From assembly GCA_020636255.1 (NCBI GenBank), contig JACJYE010000006.1, forward strand, positions 248,001 to 312,000: 64,000 bases of DNA, given 5' to 3'. Position 1 is the first letter of the stretch. Every line of letters starts with the position of its first letter. This document shows, one piece after another, positions 44,435 through 52,865 of the stretch. The notes under the pieces are model-generated. The model was not told where the DNA came from and did not search any database. It was given only the letters and a program-made list of their open reading frames with translations. This DNA comes from Lewinellaceae bacterium (GTDB lineage: Bacteria > Bacteroidota > Bacteroidia > Chitinophagales > Saprospiraceae). The translations under genes were made by a program, and so were the position numbers.

Positions 44435-45186
44435 GGCGTCCATTTGCCTTTAGCCACCCCTTCGAGCGCCTTTTCATACAAGGCCACATCGCGGCTGTTC
44501 CAGGCCCTGATCTGTTCGCGCTCCGGCAGGCTTACCAGGCCGTCGTAACCGCTGCCGGTCTGGTTGTGGTGGAAAACGGGGTAGTCCTGCCAGCCGAGCA
44601 GGCCTGCCAGCCGATCCAGGCTGTTGTTATAATCCTCCTGGATGCCCACAAAAAAGAGATCATCCAGCTCCAGCCCTTCCAGGAATTTGGACATCCGGTT
44701 CTGGCTGGGTTCGAAGTTGGCGTATTCCAGCAGGGAGCGCTGCATCTTCTTCAGGATATTGAGCCCCTTCTTTTCTTCCTGCAGTTCTTCCGCCAGGCGC
44801 TTGGCCAGGTAAAAGTAGTTGGAAATAACGCGCTCGACCGGGTCTCTCAGCCAGGTGATGACCGGAATATCTTCAGCTACCCGAAAGTTTTTCTGCAACA
44901 GGGGGTAGGAAAAATGCCCGTGGATAACCCTGGCGTATGGCGGCAGTATAGGATCGCCGTACAGCTCTTCCTCCACGCGCACCTCCTGCCGTACCAGCCC
45001 GATGTCGAGGCGTACGACGTGTTGCGGGCCGTAAACGCCTCTGAGGGTATTGCGGAACGAAGTGCCCGCCGTTTTCGGGATGTGGATGGAGATCAGTTCC
45101 AGCGGTTTCGCCGCAGGAGCGGGCGCCTTTTCTTCCACCGGCCTTTGCTTTACGCCGCCCAGCCATTTCTTCAACAAATGCTGCAT
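44431..45186 (-). CDS. Sulfotransferase family 2-like, first gene of the leftward operon
   Basis: The start at 45186 (MQHLLKKWLGGVKQRP) is preferred over 45303 because the longer version would cover most of the divergent promoter region. The 251-residue protein has a short basic N-terminus, a proline/alanine linker, then SIHIPKTAGTSFRNTL as PAPS loop and WLRDPVERVISNYFYL as 3'-phosphate region. It is a paralogue of the next gene downstream. The gene heads an operon that continues through nine genes to 34081, with gaps of 32 bases or less. Confidence 0.84.
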   Translation of the reverse strand: MQHLLKKWLGGVKQRPVEEKAPAPAAKPLELISIHIPKTAGTSFRNTLRGVYGPQHVVRLDIGLVRQEVRVEEELYGDPILPPYARVIHGHFSYPLLQKNFRVAEDIPVITWLRDPVERVISNYFYLAKRLAEELQEEKKGLNILKKMQRSLLEYANFEPSQNRMSKFLEGLELDDLFFVGIQEDYNNSLDRLAGLLGWQDYPVFHHNQTGSGYDGLVSLPEREQIRAWNSRDVALYEKALEGVAKGKWTP

Positions 45187-45344
45187 GTTGATAAAGTTAA
45201 ACACTAATTTTTGGAGTTTTGTCGGCCGAAAAGGCAACTTTTCCACCGGGGGGCTCCGTATAACAGCCCACGCGCCGGCCAGATGCCGGCTTACGGGAAT
45301 CACTAAATTAATTTAGCAATCTTTACGGAAATTTCGACACATCG
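45187..45344. promoter_or_regulatory. Divergent control region of the two glycan operons
   Basis: These 158 bases separate the starts of two large operons. A perfect 14-base palindrome CTAAATTAATTTAG lies at 45303-45316, 29 bases before the rightward ATG, and could be an operator. On the minus strand a near-consensus -7 box TAACTTTA lies at 45191-45198. The middle is GC-rich with GCCGGCC-type dyads. No exact TAnnTTTG was found. Confidence 0.5.
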
Positions 45345-47402
45345 ATGATCTGGTTAGCCTCTTTCCCCCGCTCGGGTAACACCTTTTTCCGGAATGTTTT
45401 GTACGAGGTATACGGAATTGCCTCCAGTACGTTTCACCGGGAAAGCAATTATCCGCTGGAGGAGAATTATTTTACCTATCCCGTTGTAAAGACCCACCTG
45501 CTGCCTGGCGAGCTTTCGCCCGATAGCCCCGGTATAAAAAAAGTATACCTGGTGCGCGACGGGCGCGATGCGCTGGTCTCCCTGGCACACCACCGCAAGG
45601 ACATCATCGAGCCGGGCACCGACTTCCGCATCAACCTGCTGGAGGCTATACTGGCCATGGAAGGCAGCTTTTTCGGCGGCTGGGCGGAAAACGTGCGGCA
45701 GTGGATAGAGGTGGCCGATGTCGTCATCCGTTTCGAAGACCTGATCGAGGACCCCATCGGCGAGGTGGAAAAGCTGCGGGCCGTTATGGACTTACCCGAG
45801 CCCAACCCCGACAAGTTACCCTCCTTCCAGAAACTTAAGTTCGGCAAGCCGAAGTACGGCAGCGGCCAGCATTTCCTCGACGACCAGACGCAGATGGAAG
45901 AGCTGGCGCAAAAAAACTTCCGGCGCGGCAAGGCCGGCGGCTGGAGAGATGAGATGCCCCCCGAATACGAATCGCTGTTCTGGGAGCTCCACGGCGGCGT
46001 GATGGAATCGCTGGGCTACGAAAGAGGGGCCGGCACCCTGCCTGTTGCCAAAGGCAAACAACCCTACCGCATTCTTGTGGAAGGCAGCAAAGTGCAGGAT
46101 GCAGCCATGGATGGGGTGAAACGCTACAATGAAGAACTGCTGTTCAGCCTGCTCGCATTCCAGAAGAAACAACCCGAAAAGTGGCAGATCGACGTTCTGT
46201 CGCACCGCGATATCCTGTCGCTGCCCGACTTTCTGGAGATCCTGCTGGAAAGGCGTAAAAAGCAGCCGGAGGTTCTTGCCGATACCGCCGACCCTTCCGG
46301 CCTGATGCCTTATGAACGCGGGCTGTTGTTTTTTAAATCCGGCGTCAAAACGCTGATGCCCACGCCGGTATACCGGTTGGCCAGCGGTGCTTACCGGGCA
46401 CTCCCCTTCCGCAAGGCCCTGCGGTGGGTGCGCCAGCGGAAGCACTACAACGAACTGAGACAGCACCTGTCGAAGGTGCGCAACGAATACCAGCTGATCC
46501 ACGTGCCGCTGCCACAGAACTATTATTACGTCAGGCAGATCGACAGGCCTTTCGTTTTCACCATCCACGACCTCACGCACCGGCTTTTTCCCGAATTCCA
46601 CACCAAAGACAACATCGAGCTGGCGGAAAAGGGAATGCAGTTCATTATCGAACACAAGGTGCAGGCCATCACCGTTTCGGAAGCGACCCGCCGTGACCTG
46701 CTTAAGGAATACCCGGCGATATCCCCTAAACAGGCCCACACCATTTACGAAGCGGCCAACCGCGACAGCTTCCTGGCCGGTAACCGGGAACCCGGCGTCA
46801 TGGAACGCATACGCGGCAAATACCAGATGCCCGACAAGCCCTACCTGCTTTGCCTGTCGACGCTGGAGCCCCGAAAGAACCTGAAGAACACCATCGACGC
46901 CTTCCTTCAGCTCATGGAAAAGCCCGCCAACCGCGAATACTACCTGGCCGTCTGCGGCCGCAAAGGCTGGAAGGTCGGCGAGCTGCTGGATGCACAGCAC
47001 CCCTATGCCGGCCATATCGTTTTTACCGGTTATGTGGATGATGAAGACCTCCCGGTATTGTACGCCAACGCCCGGGCCATGTGTTACGTCGCCCATTACG
47101 AAGGCTTCGGCCTGCCACCGCTGGAAGCTATGCAGTGCGGCACGCCCGTCCTGTACGGCAACAACAGCGCCATGCCGGAAGTGGTTGGCGACGGCGGCCT
47201 GGCGGCCTGCTCCAGCGACATCGGCGACATGGCCGCCAAGATGGAGGCCATCCTGCACGACGAAGGGCTGCGGCAGCAGCTTTCCGAAAATGCGCTGAAC
47301 CGCGCGCGGCGGTTCTCCTGGCTGAAGACCGCTTTTGAGACCCTGCATTTGTACGAAAAAACGATCCGGCATGAAAATAGCGATCATAGCCGACCCCATT
47401 GA
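45345..47402 (+). CDS. Sulfotransferase-glycosyltransferase (GT4) fusion
   Basis: The 685-residue protein joins two catalytic domains. Residues 1 to about 230 are a sulfotransferase: WLASFPRSGNTFFRN at the very start is the PAPS loop, and VYLVRDGRDALVSLAHH is the 3'-phosphate region. Residues about 390-680 are a GT-B glycosyltransferase of the GT4 type, with FTIHDLTHRLFPE, LSTLEPRKNLKNTIDAF and HYEGFGLPPLEAMQCGTPVL. The region between has no clear domain. Coupling sulfation and sugar transfer in one chain is uncommon. The end overlaps the next GT4 gene by 32 bases. It heads the rightward operon. Confidence 0.88.
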   Translation: MIWLASFPRSGNTFFRNVLYEVYGIASSTFHRESNYPLEENYFTYPVVKTHLLPGELSPDSPGIKKVYLVRDGRDALVSLAHHRKDIIEPGTDFRINLLEAILAMEGSFFGGWAENVRQWIEVADVVIRFEDLIEDPIGEVEKLRAVMDLPEPNPDKLPSFQKLKFGKPKYGSGQHFLDDQTQMEELAQKNFRRGKAGGWRDEMPPEYESLFWELHGGVMESLGYERGAGTLPVAKGKQPYRILVEGSKVQDAAMDGVKRYNEELLFSLLAFQKKQPEKWQIDVLSHRDILSLPDFLEILLERRKKQPEVLADTADPSGLMPYERGLLFFKSGVKTLMPTPVYRLASGAYRALPFRKALRWVRQRKHYNELRQHLSKVRNEYQLIHVPLPQNYYYVRQIDRPFVFTIHDLTHRLFPEFHTKDNIELAEKGMQFIIEHKVQAITVSEATRRDLLKEYPAISPKQAHTIYEAANRDSFLAGNREPGVMERIRGKYQMPDKPYLLCLSTLEPRKNLKNTIDAFLQLMEKPANREYYLAVCGRKGWKVGELLDAQHPYAGHIVFTGYVDDEDLPVLYANARAMCYVAHYEGFGLPPLEAMQCGTPVLYGNNSAMPEVVGDGGLAACSSDIGDMAAKMEAILHDEGLRQQLSENALNRARRFSWLKTAFETLHLYEKTIRHENSDHSRPH

Positions 47403-48480
47403 TAACCAGAAAGGCGGCATCCACGTCTTCACCCGCGAGCTGGTGCGCGCTCTGCTGGCGGCTGACAGCGAAAACGAATACATCCTGATACGGGAAAAAC
47501 GCGGCCCGGTAATCGACGGGGCCAGGCAGCTTGTCATCCCCAACAACAGGACGGGCCTGGGCCTGGCGGCCCTGCGGCTTTTCTTCATCGTCCCCCTGGT
47601 TTTGTGGTGGCACAAGGTAGACGCCGTACTCGAACCCGCGCATTTCGGCCCGTTCAACCTGCCCCGCCGCATCAAGCGCATCACCGCCATCCACGACCTT
47701 ACGCCCCTGCTTTTTTCCCACTACCACCGCTACCACAGCCAGCTCCTGCAAAAGGTGTTCCTGAAGGGCATATTGCGCAAGGCCAGCCTCATCCTGTCCA
47801 ATTCGAAACATACGACGAACGACCTCAAAGCGCACTTCCCCTTTACAGCGCCCAAGATCGCAACGATACACCTTGGGCACGAGCCCGGTTTCAGCCCACG
47901 CGCCAGCCGGGCCATACTCGATGCGTTGGGCGTACACAGGCCGTACTGGTTGTCGGTAGGCACCATAGAGCCCCGGAAAAACCTGGTTCGCCTGCTGGAG
48001 GCCTACCGGATATTCCGGTCGGAGGTGCAGGAGGAGGTCTTTCTGCTCATCGTCGGGCAAAAGGGGTGGAAATCGGAGGCTTTCTTCGAAGCGCTGGAGC
48101 AGCACCCCTACCGGGCCGATATCCGCCTCACAGGTTTCGTTTCCGATGAAGGCCTGGCTGAGCTCTACTCGCATGCCGTTGGGCTGGCCTACCCTTCCGA
48201 GTACGAAGGCTTCGGCCTGCCCGTGCTGGAAGCTTTTGCCTGCGGATGCCCGGTAGTGTGTTCCGAATCCTCCAGCCTGCCCGAAGTAGGCGGCGAGGTG
48301 GCCTGGTATGCCAACCCGTACGATGAAAAAGACATAGCCCAACAATTGATAGCCATGTACCGGCTGCCAGGCGAAGCGCGCCGGCAGCTAAAGCAGGCGG
48401 CCCTGCGGCGGGCGTCGGCCTTTACCTGGGAAAAATATGCCGCCGAATGCCTCCGGGCTTTCCGGCGCATGGGCGGTTGA
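47371..48480 (+). CDS. Glycosyltransferase family 4
   Basis: The start is set at 47371 (MKIAIIADPIDNQKGGIHVF), the usual GT4 N-terminus. The 369-residue protein has an N-terminal glycine loop (KGGIHVFTREL), AIHDLTPLLFS, VGTIEPRKNLVRLLEAYRIF and SEYEGFGLPVLEAFACGCPV, which holds the donor-nucleotide E-x7-E motif. It is similar to the GT part of the preceding fusion, suggesting duplication. It adds a sugar with retention of configuration; donor and acceptor are unknown. The start lies within the end of the preceding gene. Confidence 0.9.
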   Translation: MKIAIIADPIDNQKGGIHVFTRELVRALLAADSENEYILIREKRGPVIDGARQLVIPNNRTGLGLAALRLFFIVPLVLWWHKVDAVLEPAHFGPFNLPRRIKRITAIHDLTPLLFSHYHRYHSQLLQKVFLKGILRKASLILSNSKHTTNDLKAHFPFTAPKIATIHLGHEPGFSPRASRAILDALGVHRPYWLSVGTIEPRKNLVRLLEAYRIFRSEVQEEVFLLIVGQKGWKSEAFFEALEQHPYRADIRLTGFVSDEGLAELYSHAVGLAYPSEYEGFGLPVLEAFACGCPVVCSESSSLPEVGGEVAWYANPYDEKDIAQQLIAMYRLPGEARRQLKQAALRRASAFTWEKYAAECLRAFRRMGG

Positions 48481-48568
48481 GGAAAACAAATGCCCTGCGT
48501 TTGTAACAGTTGCCGCAAAAAGCCGTAAATACCAAAGGTTCATTAACTTTAGTGCCAAAACAACCCCC

Positions 48569-51500
48569 ATGTTTGAAAGCAATATTACCGGCGCCGTCAA
48601 TCGATGGATATGGATCGTTTTTTCCATAGCCTGGTTCATCCTGGTGCTGGTGTCCTACTGGGCCTTTCACCCCTATTATTCGGTAGCGCTGGGGCAGTTC
48701 CCCAATCTGGGCATTGCCGTCGTGCTTTTTCTGCTCAGCGGCGGGGCGTGGGCGGCTATGGCACTCATGCCCGAGGGGCAAAAGCGCAAAAAAAGCGGGC
48801 GGGCCATCAATGGGCTTACGCTCTATGGGTTCATCCTGTTCTTACAGTTGGTGGCTTTCGGCCTTTACGGTAGCAAAAACCGGCTGTTCGATTCGGATCT
48901 GGGCGCCGCGCTGGCGTATTTCCTGGTTTTTAATATCCTGCTGCACGGCGCCGTTTTTCTGGTTGTCCTGATACACTACAGCGCCGGCAACTGGCTAATG
49001 CGGCGGCTGGCCCCGTGGTATGCCTCCGATACGCAAAAGGTACTGAGCCTGGCCCTGGGCATCAGCCTCTCTGGTTTCGTGCTGGCCTGGCTGGGCCTTG
49101 CCGGGCTGTTGTACGGCTGGCTGCTCTGGATACTGGCCGGCGGGCTGCTCGCCTGGCAGTGGCGCCCGGCCCTCGGCTTTGCGCGCGACATCCTCTGGAA
49201 GCCCACGCTACGGCTACCGGAAAAACGGTGGGGCGCCATCCCTGTTTTTATCCTGCTGCCGGCCGTGGCCATCAGTAATATCGCAGCGATCAAGCTCTTC
49301 CCCATCGGCTTCGACGGCGCAGCCTTGTATATGAACACGGCGCACCTGATCAGCGACTACCACGCGCTGCCAAAAGGCGGGCAGGCCTTCTACTGGCAGG
49401 TATTCCTGAGCCTGGGAGAAATGCTGTTCGGCAGGGTGCCGGTTTCCATACTATTGTCGCACTTTTCCGTTTTCTTCTGCATATTTGCGCTGTACCGCCT
49501 CAGCCGTTTGTTCATGGGGCGCAGCGCCTCCTGGCTGGTAGCGGCCTTGTTTTACCTCAACCCTGCCGTATCGTTCCATGCGGTGGTGGATGAAAAGATA
49601 GACCTGGGGTTCCTGTTTATCAGCCTCAGCGCACTGCTGCTGGTGCTGGAACACGCCGTTCGGCTGGAGGGCAAAAAGCCTGCTCCGGCCGGGCAAACGC
49701 TGTTCACGCTGGGCCGCTGGGCCATTCAGGAGCAAGTATTGATCTGGGCCCTGGCAGGCTGGCTGGCCGGTTATGCCTTCGGCATCAAATACACCGGGCT
49801 GATCGGCATATTGGCGCTGGCCACTTATGCCGTATACCGGCAGCTGGGCAGCAAAGCGGCGATCGGGGCTTTCGCCCTGCTGACAGGACTGTCCTTCCCG
49901 CTGGGGGTTCACAAATTCAGCTACCTGGAAGTGGGCGACACCTCGCCCTGGGCCTTTGCCGGGCTGGGCCTGCTGATCGGCGCCCCCCTGCTGGTGTGGG
50001 GCAGCCGCAGGCAACTGCCTTCCTGGCGCCCTCTGCTGGCCCGGATGGGATGGTTCGCCCTGTTTGCCAGCTTGATATTCCTGCCCTGGATGGCAAAAAA
50101 CCTCGGCGAGAACCAACACCTGAGCGTCGATGCCCTGCTCAACGGAAAGCTGGAAAAACCAATACTCAACGCCGTTAAGCAACGCAGCGGCGAGATACAG
50201 TATATCTACCAAAAGGGTATGGATATCCTGCATCAAAGGGGCATTGAACTGGACGAAGCCCAGCTGGCCAAGGTAAACGACTATCTGAAAGGCTTCGAGA
50301 TAACCGGAACAACGCCGGACCAACGACGGGAAGCCCTGAACAAGGTTAAGTTCTACATTTACTACCAGGTGCTCAACGACGAGCAGCGCGACGCCATGTT
50401 CGGCGGCCTTCCCCTGGCCGGCGGCAACAGGGCAGAAGAGCAGGAGCGATTGAGCCCGGAAGAGGAGCGGGAGGCCATGCAGGCCGCGATCGCTCTTTCC
50501 GAACAGAATGCCGTGCGGGCGGAAGTCAAACGGTACATTGGCTATGAACCCGGCTTGCCGCTCTACCTGTCTATCCCCTACGACCTGACGGCCAACTCCA
50601 CCATACCCTTCCAGCAATATCTGGATATCACCTTTTTGTTCCTGCTGTTCTTCCCCATGCTGTTCTTCGGGCGCAACATCGGGAAGAACGCCGTGCTGAT
50701 CATCGTTTCCCTGTTGATCTGGACGTTTTCCGTGTACTCGCTGTACGCCCTTGGCGGGCAGCCGTCGGATGCTTCCGTGCAGGCGGCCATCGACAACCTG
50801 CTGGCTATGCAGGGCGGAGCGCTGGCGCCGATACTGGGGGGGCTGTTCCGCACCATCCAAACGGGTTTCGCCGGCCTGGGCAGCGCGCTGAGCGGCATTT
50901 ACGCGTGGATGGCAGGCTTTTCTTTCCTGGGCGTTTTTTCGGCACTGGCAGCTCTGGCAACGCTGGGTTACTTTCTGCTGCGCGACAGGCTCGATGTGCT
51001 GGCGGCTCCTTTCAAAGGGCTTCTGGCCTACATTTTTGCCTTCGGTTTTCTCTACTACATATTGGGCAACGCCATCGCCTGGTATGGCTTCGCGCTTTTC
51101 AGCCTGCTGATGCTGGTGTTCACCTATTTTTTCGACAAACCGGAAAAGCTCGTGGGTTACGGGTTGGAGCGTTATGCCCGCTACTGGATGCTGTCGGGTA
51201 TAGGGTTGTACCTGTTGCTGACGGTGGCCCTCGCCTTTATCAATACCACCAAACCGAAAGGGTCGGAGCAACTGCTCTTCCTGAGCCCGCTGCTGAAGTA
51301 CGCCAGCAGTTTCCAGGGGGCAGAGGAGACTTACGCTTCCTTCATCCCATTCATGGGAGACGTTATCGACAAACTGAACGAGGACCCCGAAGCCAGGATA
51401 TACCGCGTGGGCACCTATTTCAATTACCACATCCGTTTCAACGACCAGCGGGTGCTGGAAGACAATCAGCTGTCGCTGTACGAGCAATTCTCCAGCCGGG

Positions 51501-51799
51501 CGGATGACAAGAACGAGTTCCTGAGGATACTGAAGAACAGCGGAGTGCGTTATGTCCTGTTCGACCTGAACACGGCCGCTATCGATCAGACACCGGAGCG
51601 CAGCCTGGCCAAAAAAACGCAGGAGTTCTTCGAACTGCTGGTATATTCAAACGATGCTCAGTTATTGTATACCGACAACTTCGTGGAAGACCCCGCAGGC
51701 GGCCAGTTCAGGATGGGGAATAGCATCATTTACGGCAAACCGGGCGTATTCGGGAACTCCACCTATCACGGCACCTATGTATTGTATGAATTAAAGTAA
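48569..51799 (+). CDS. Large polytopic membrane protein, GT-C glycosyltransferase-like
   Basis: I set the start at 48569 (MFESNITGAVNRWIW); an upstream ATG at 48437 overlaps the previous gene. The 1076-residue protein has many membrane spans in its first 500 and last 450 residues. Between them lies a soluble stretch (about 510-690) rich in E, Q and R, with LSPEEEREAMQ. After an early block of spans comes FPIGFDGAALYMNTAHLI, which recalls the acidic loop motif of GT-C enzymes of the PMT/ArnT kind, and VSFHAVVDEKIDLGF follows. The C-terminal domain is extracytoplasmic-like and ends YELK. If GT-C, it would use lipid-phosphate-linked sugars such as those made by the downstream GT2 enzyme. Confidence 0.65.
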   Translation: MFESNITGAVNRWIWIVFSIAWFILVLVSYWAFHPYYSVALGQFPNLGIAVVLFLLSGGAWAAMALMPEGQKRKKSGRAINGLTLYGFILFLQLVAFGLYGSKNRLFDSDLGAALAYFLVFNILLHGAVFLVVLIHYSAGNWLMRRLAPWYASDTQKVLSLALGISLSGFVLAWLGLAGLLYGWLLWILAGGLLAWQWRPALGFARDILWKPTLRLPEKRWGAIPVFILLPAVAISNIAAIKLFPIGFDGAALYMNTAHLISDYHALPKGGQAFYWQVFLSLGEMLFGRVPVSILLSHFSVFFCIFALYRLSRLFMGRSASWLVAALFYLNPAVSFHAVVDEKIDLGFLFISLSALLLVLEHAVRLEGKKPAPAGQTLFTLGRWAIQEQVLIWALAGWLAGYAFGIKYTGLIGILALATYAVYRQLGSKAAIGAFALLTGLSFPLGVHKFSYLEVGDTSPWAFAGLGLLIGAPLLVWGSRRQLPSWRPLLARMGWFALFASLIFLPWMAKNLGENQHLSVDALLNGKLEKPILNAVKQRSGEIQYIYQKGMDILHQRGIELDEAQLAKVNDYLKGFEITGTTPDQRREALNKVKFYIYYQVLNDEQRDAMFGGLPLAGGNRAEEQERLSPEEEREAMQAAIALSEQNAVRAEVKRYIGYEPGLPLYLSIPYDLTANSTIPFQQYLDITFLFLLFFPMLFFGRNIGKNAVLIIVSLLIWTFSVYSLYALGGQPSDASVQAAIDNLLAMQGGALAPILGGLFRTIQTGFAGLGSALSGIYAWMAGFSFLGVFSALAALATLGYFLLRDRLDVLAAPFKGLLAYIFAFGFLYYILGNAIAWYGFALFSLLMLVFTYFFDKPEKLVGYGLERYARYWMLSGIGLYLLLTVALAFINTTKPKGSEQLLFLSPLLKYASSFQGAEETYASFIPFMGDVIDKLNEDPEARIYRVGTYFNYHIRFNDQRVLEDNQLSLYEQFSSRADDKNEFLRILKNSGVRYVLFDLNTAAIDQTPERSLAKKTQEFFELLVYSNDAQLLYTDNFVEDPAGGQFRMGNSIIYGKPGVFGNSTYHGTYVLYELK

Positions 51800-51810
51800 A
51801 AAAAAAAGGC

Positions 51811-52506
51811 ATGATACCGGCAAAAGATATAGCCGTCATGATACCGGCCTACAACGAAGGGCCCATGATCGGAGAGGTCGTCACCCATGTGCGCACCTGC
51901 GGGTATAAGAATATCATCGTAGTGGATGACGGCAGCCGGGACAATACGCGTAAACAGGCCCTTGATGCCGGGGCCAGGGTGATCTCTCACCCGATCAACC
52001 GGGGTGCGGGCGCTGCTTCGCAAACGGGCCTCCACTATGCCCGGCAGCAGGGTTTTCCCTATGTCATCCAGCTGGATGCCGACGGGCAGCACCACCCGGA
52101 AGATATGGAAACGCTCATCGCCAAAATGGCGGAAGGGCGGTGGGATATCGTGATCGGCAGCCGCTTTATTCAGATGTCGGAAGGCATACCGCAAAGGCGC
52201 ATCGCCTATAACCGCGTCTCCAACCTGCTGACCAACTGGTTCTGCCGCGGCAGCTATTCCGATTCCCAATCGGGCTTCCGGATGCTAAACCGTCGGGCTA
52301 TCGAAAAGCTGAACCTCGGCCTGGACGGCTTCGGCTATTGCAGCGAGATGATCGTCGTGGGCGAGCGCATAGGCCTGTCGATCGGCGAAGCGGCCATCAA
52401 GGTATCGTATACGGAATATTCCATGAGCAAGGGGCAGGACCTGCACATGGGCATCACAACGGCCGTCAACCTGATCTGGAAACTCATCTTTCACCAAACA
52501 CACTGA
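51811..52506 (+). CDS. GT2 glycosyltransferase, dolichyl-phosphate-mannose-synthase-like
   Basis: The 231-residue GT-A protein has VMIPAYNEGPMIGEVV at the N-terminus, VVDDGSRDNT for nucleotide binding, and QLDADGQHHPEDM with the D-x-D metal ligand. It has no membrane spans. The family makes polyprenyl-phosphate-linked monosaccharides from a nucleotide sugar. The neighbours match: a GT-C-like protein 12 bases upstream that could use such a donor, and a DUF2304 protein directly downstream, a known partner of this GT2 subtype. Confidence 0.9.
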   Translation: MIPAKDIAVMIPAYNEGPMIGEVVTHVRTCGYKNIIVVDDGSRDNTRKQALDAGARVISHPINRGAGAASQTGLHYARQQGFPYVIQLDADGQHHPEDMETLIAKMAEGRWDIVIGSRFIQMSEGIPQRRIAYNRVSNLLTNWFCRGSYSDSQSGFRMLNRRAIEKLNLGLDGFGYCSEMIVVGERIGLSIGEAAIKVSYTEYSMSKGQDLHMGITTAVNLIWKLIFHQTH

Positions 52507-52511
52507 ACGCC

Positions 52512-52865
52512 ATGAGGCTGGAAATCTATCAGATCGTCGTTCCCATCATTTCCGCCATTTTCATCTGGGGGCTCGCCAGCCGGTTCCGACGCTCGCGGGC
52601 CAGCATGCAGGAAGTGGTGGTAGGGAGCCTGTTCTGGCTTGCGGTGGCGGTATTTGCCCTGTTCCCCGATTTTTTCTCCCGCAAGATCGCGCGCCTGTTC
52701 GGCATCAAAAGCAATATCAATGCCATCATCTTTTTCTGCCTGGGGCTTATCTTCTTTTTCCAGTATAAACTTTTCTTTATGATCAAAAAACAACAGATGG
52801 CCCTGACCAACCTCACCCGCAAGATTGCGCTGGAACAGCAGCCCGACAAGGAGGTTGAAGCGTGA
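52512..52865 (+). CDS. DUF2304 small membrane protein, GT2 partner
   Basis: The 117-residue protein starts at 52512 (MRLEIYQIVVPIISAIFIWG). It has three hydrophobic spans (about residues 5-22, 36-50 and 66-88) and a basic C-terminal tail with LTRKIALEQQPDKEVEA. DUF2304 proteins sit next to DPM1-like GT2 enzymes in many bacteria and are thought to anchor them or help move the lipid-linked sugar. The stop overlaps the GTG start of the next gene (GTGA). Confidence 0.85.
   Translation: MRLEIYQIVVPIISAIFIWGLASRFRRSRASMQEVVVGSLFWLAVAVFALFPDFFSRKIARLFGIKSNINAIIFFCLGLIFFFQYKLFFMIKKQQMALTNLTRKIALEQQPDKEVEA

Noticed and set aside
45816..47690. A 624-codon minus-strand ORF opposite the sulfotransferase-GT fusion
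   Set aside because: It spans two clear plus-strand genes and has no domain; the opposite strand carries PAPS-loop and GT4 motifs.
49451..51487. A 678-codon minus-strand ORF opposite the GT-C-like gene
   Set aside because: The translation is rich in Q, G, R and H with no family signature, while the plus strand encodes a coherent polytopic protein in an operon.
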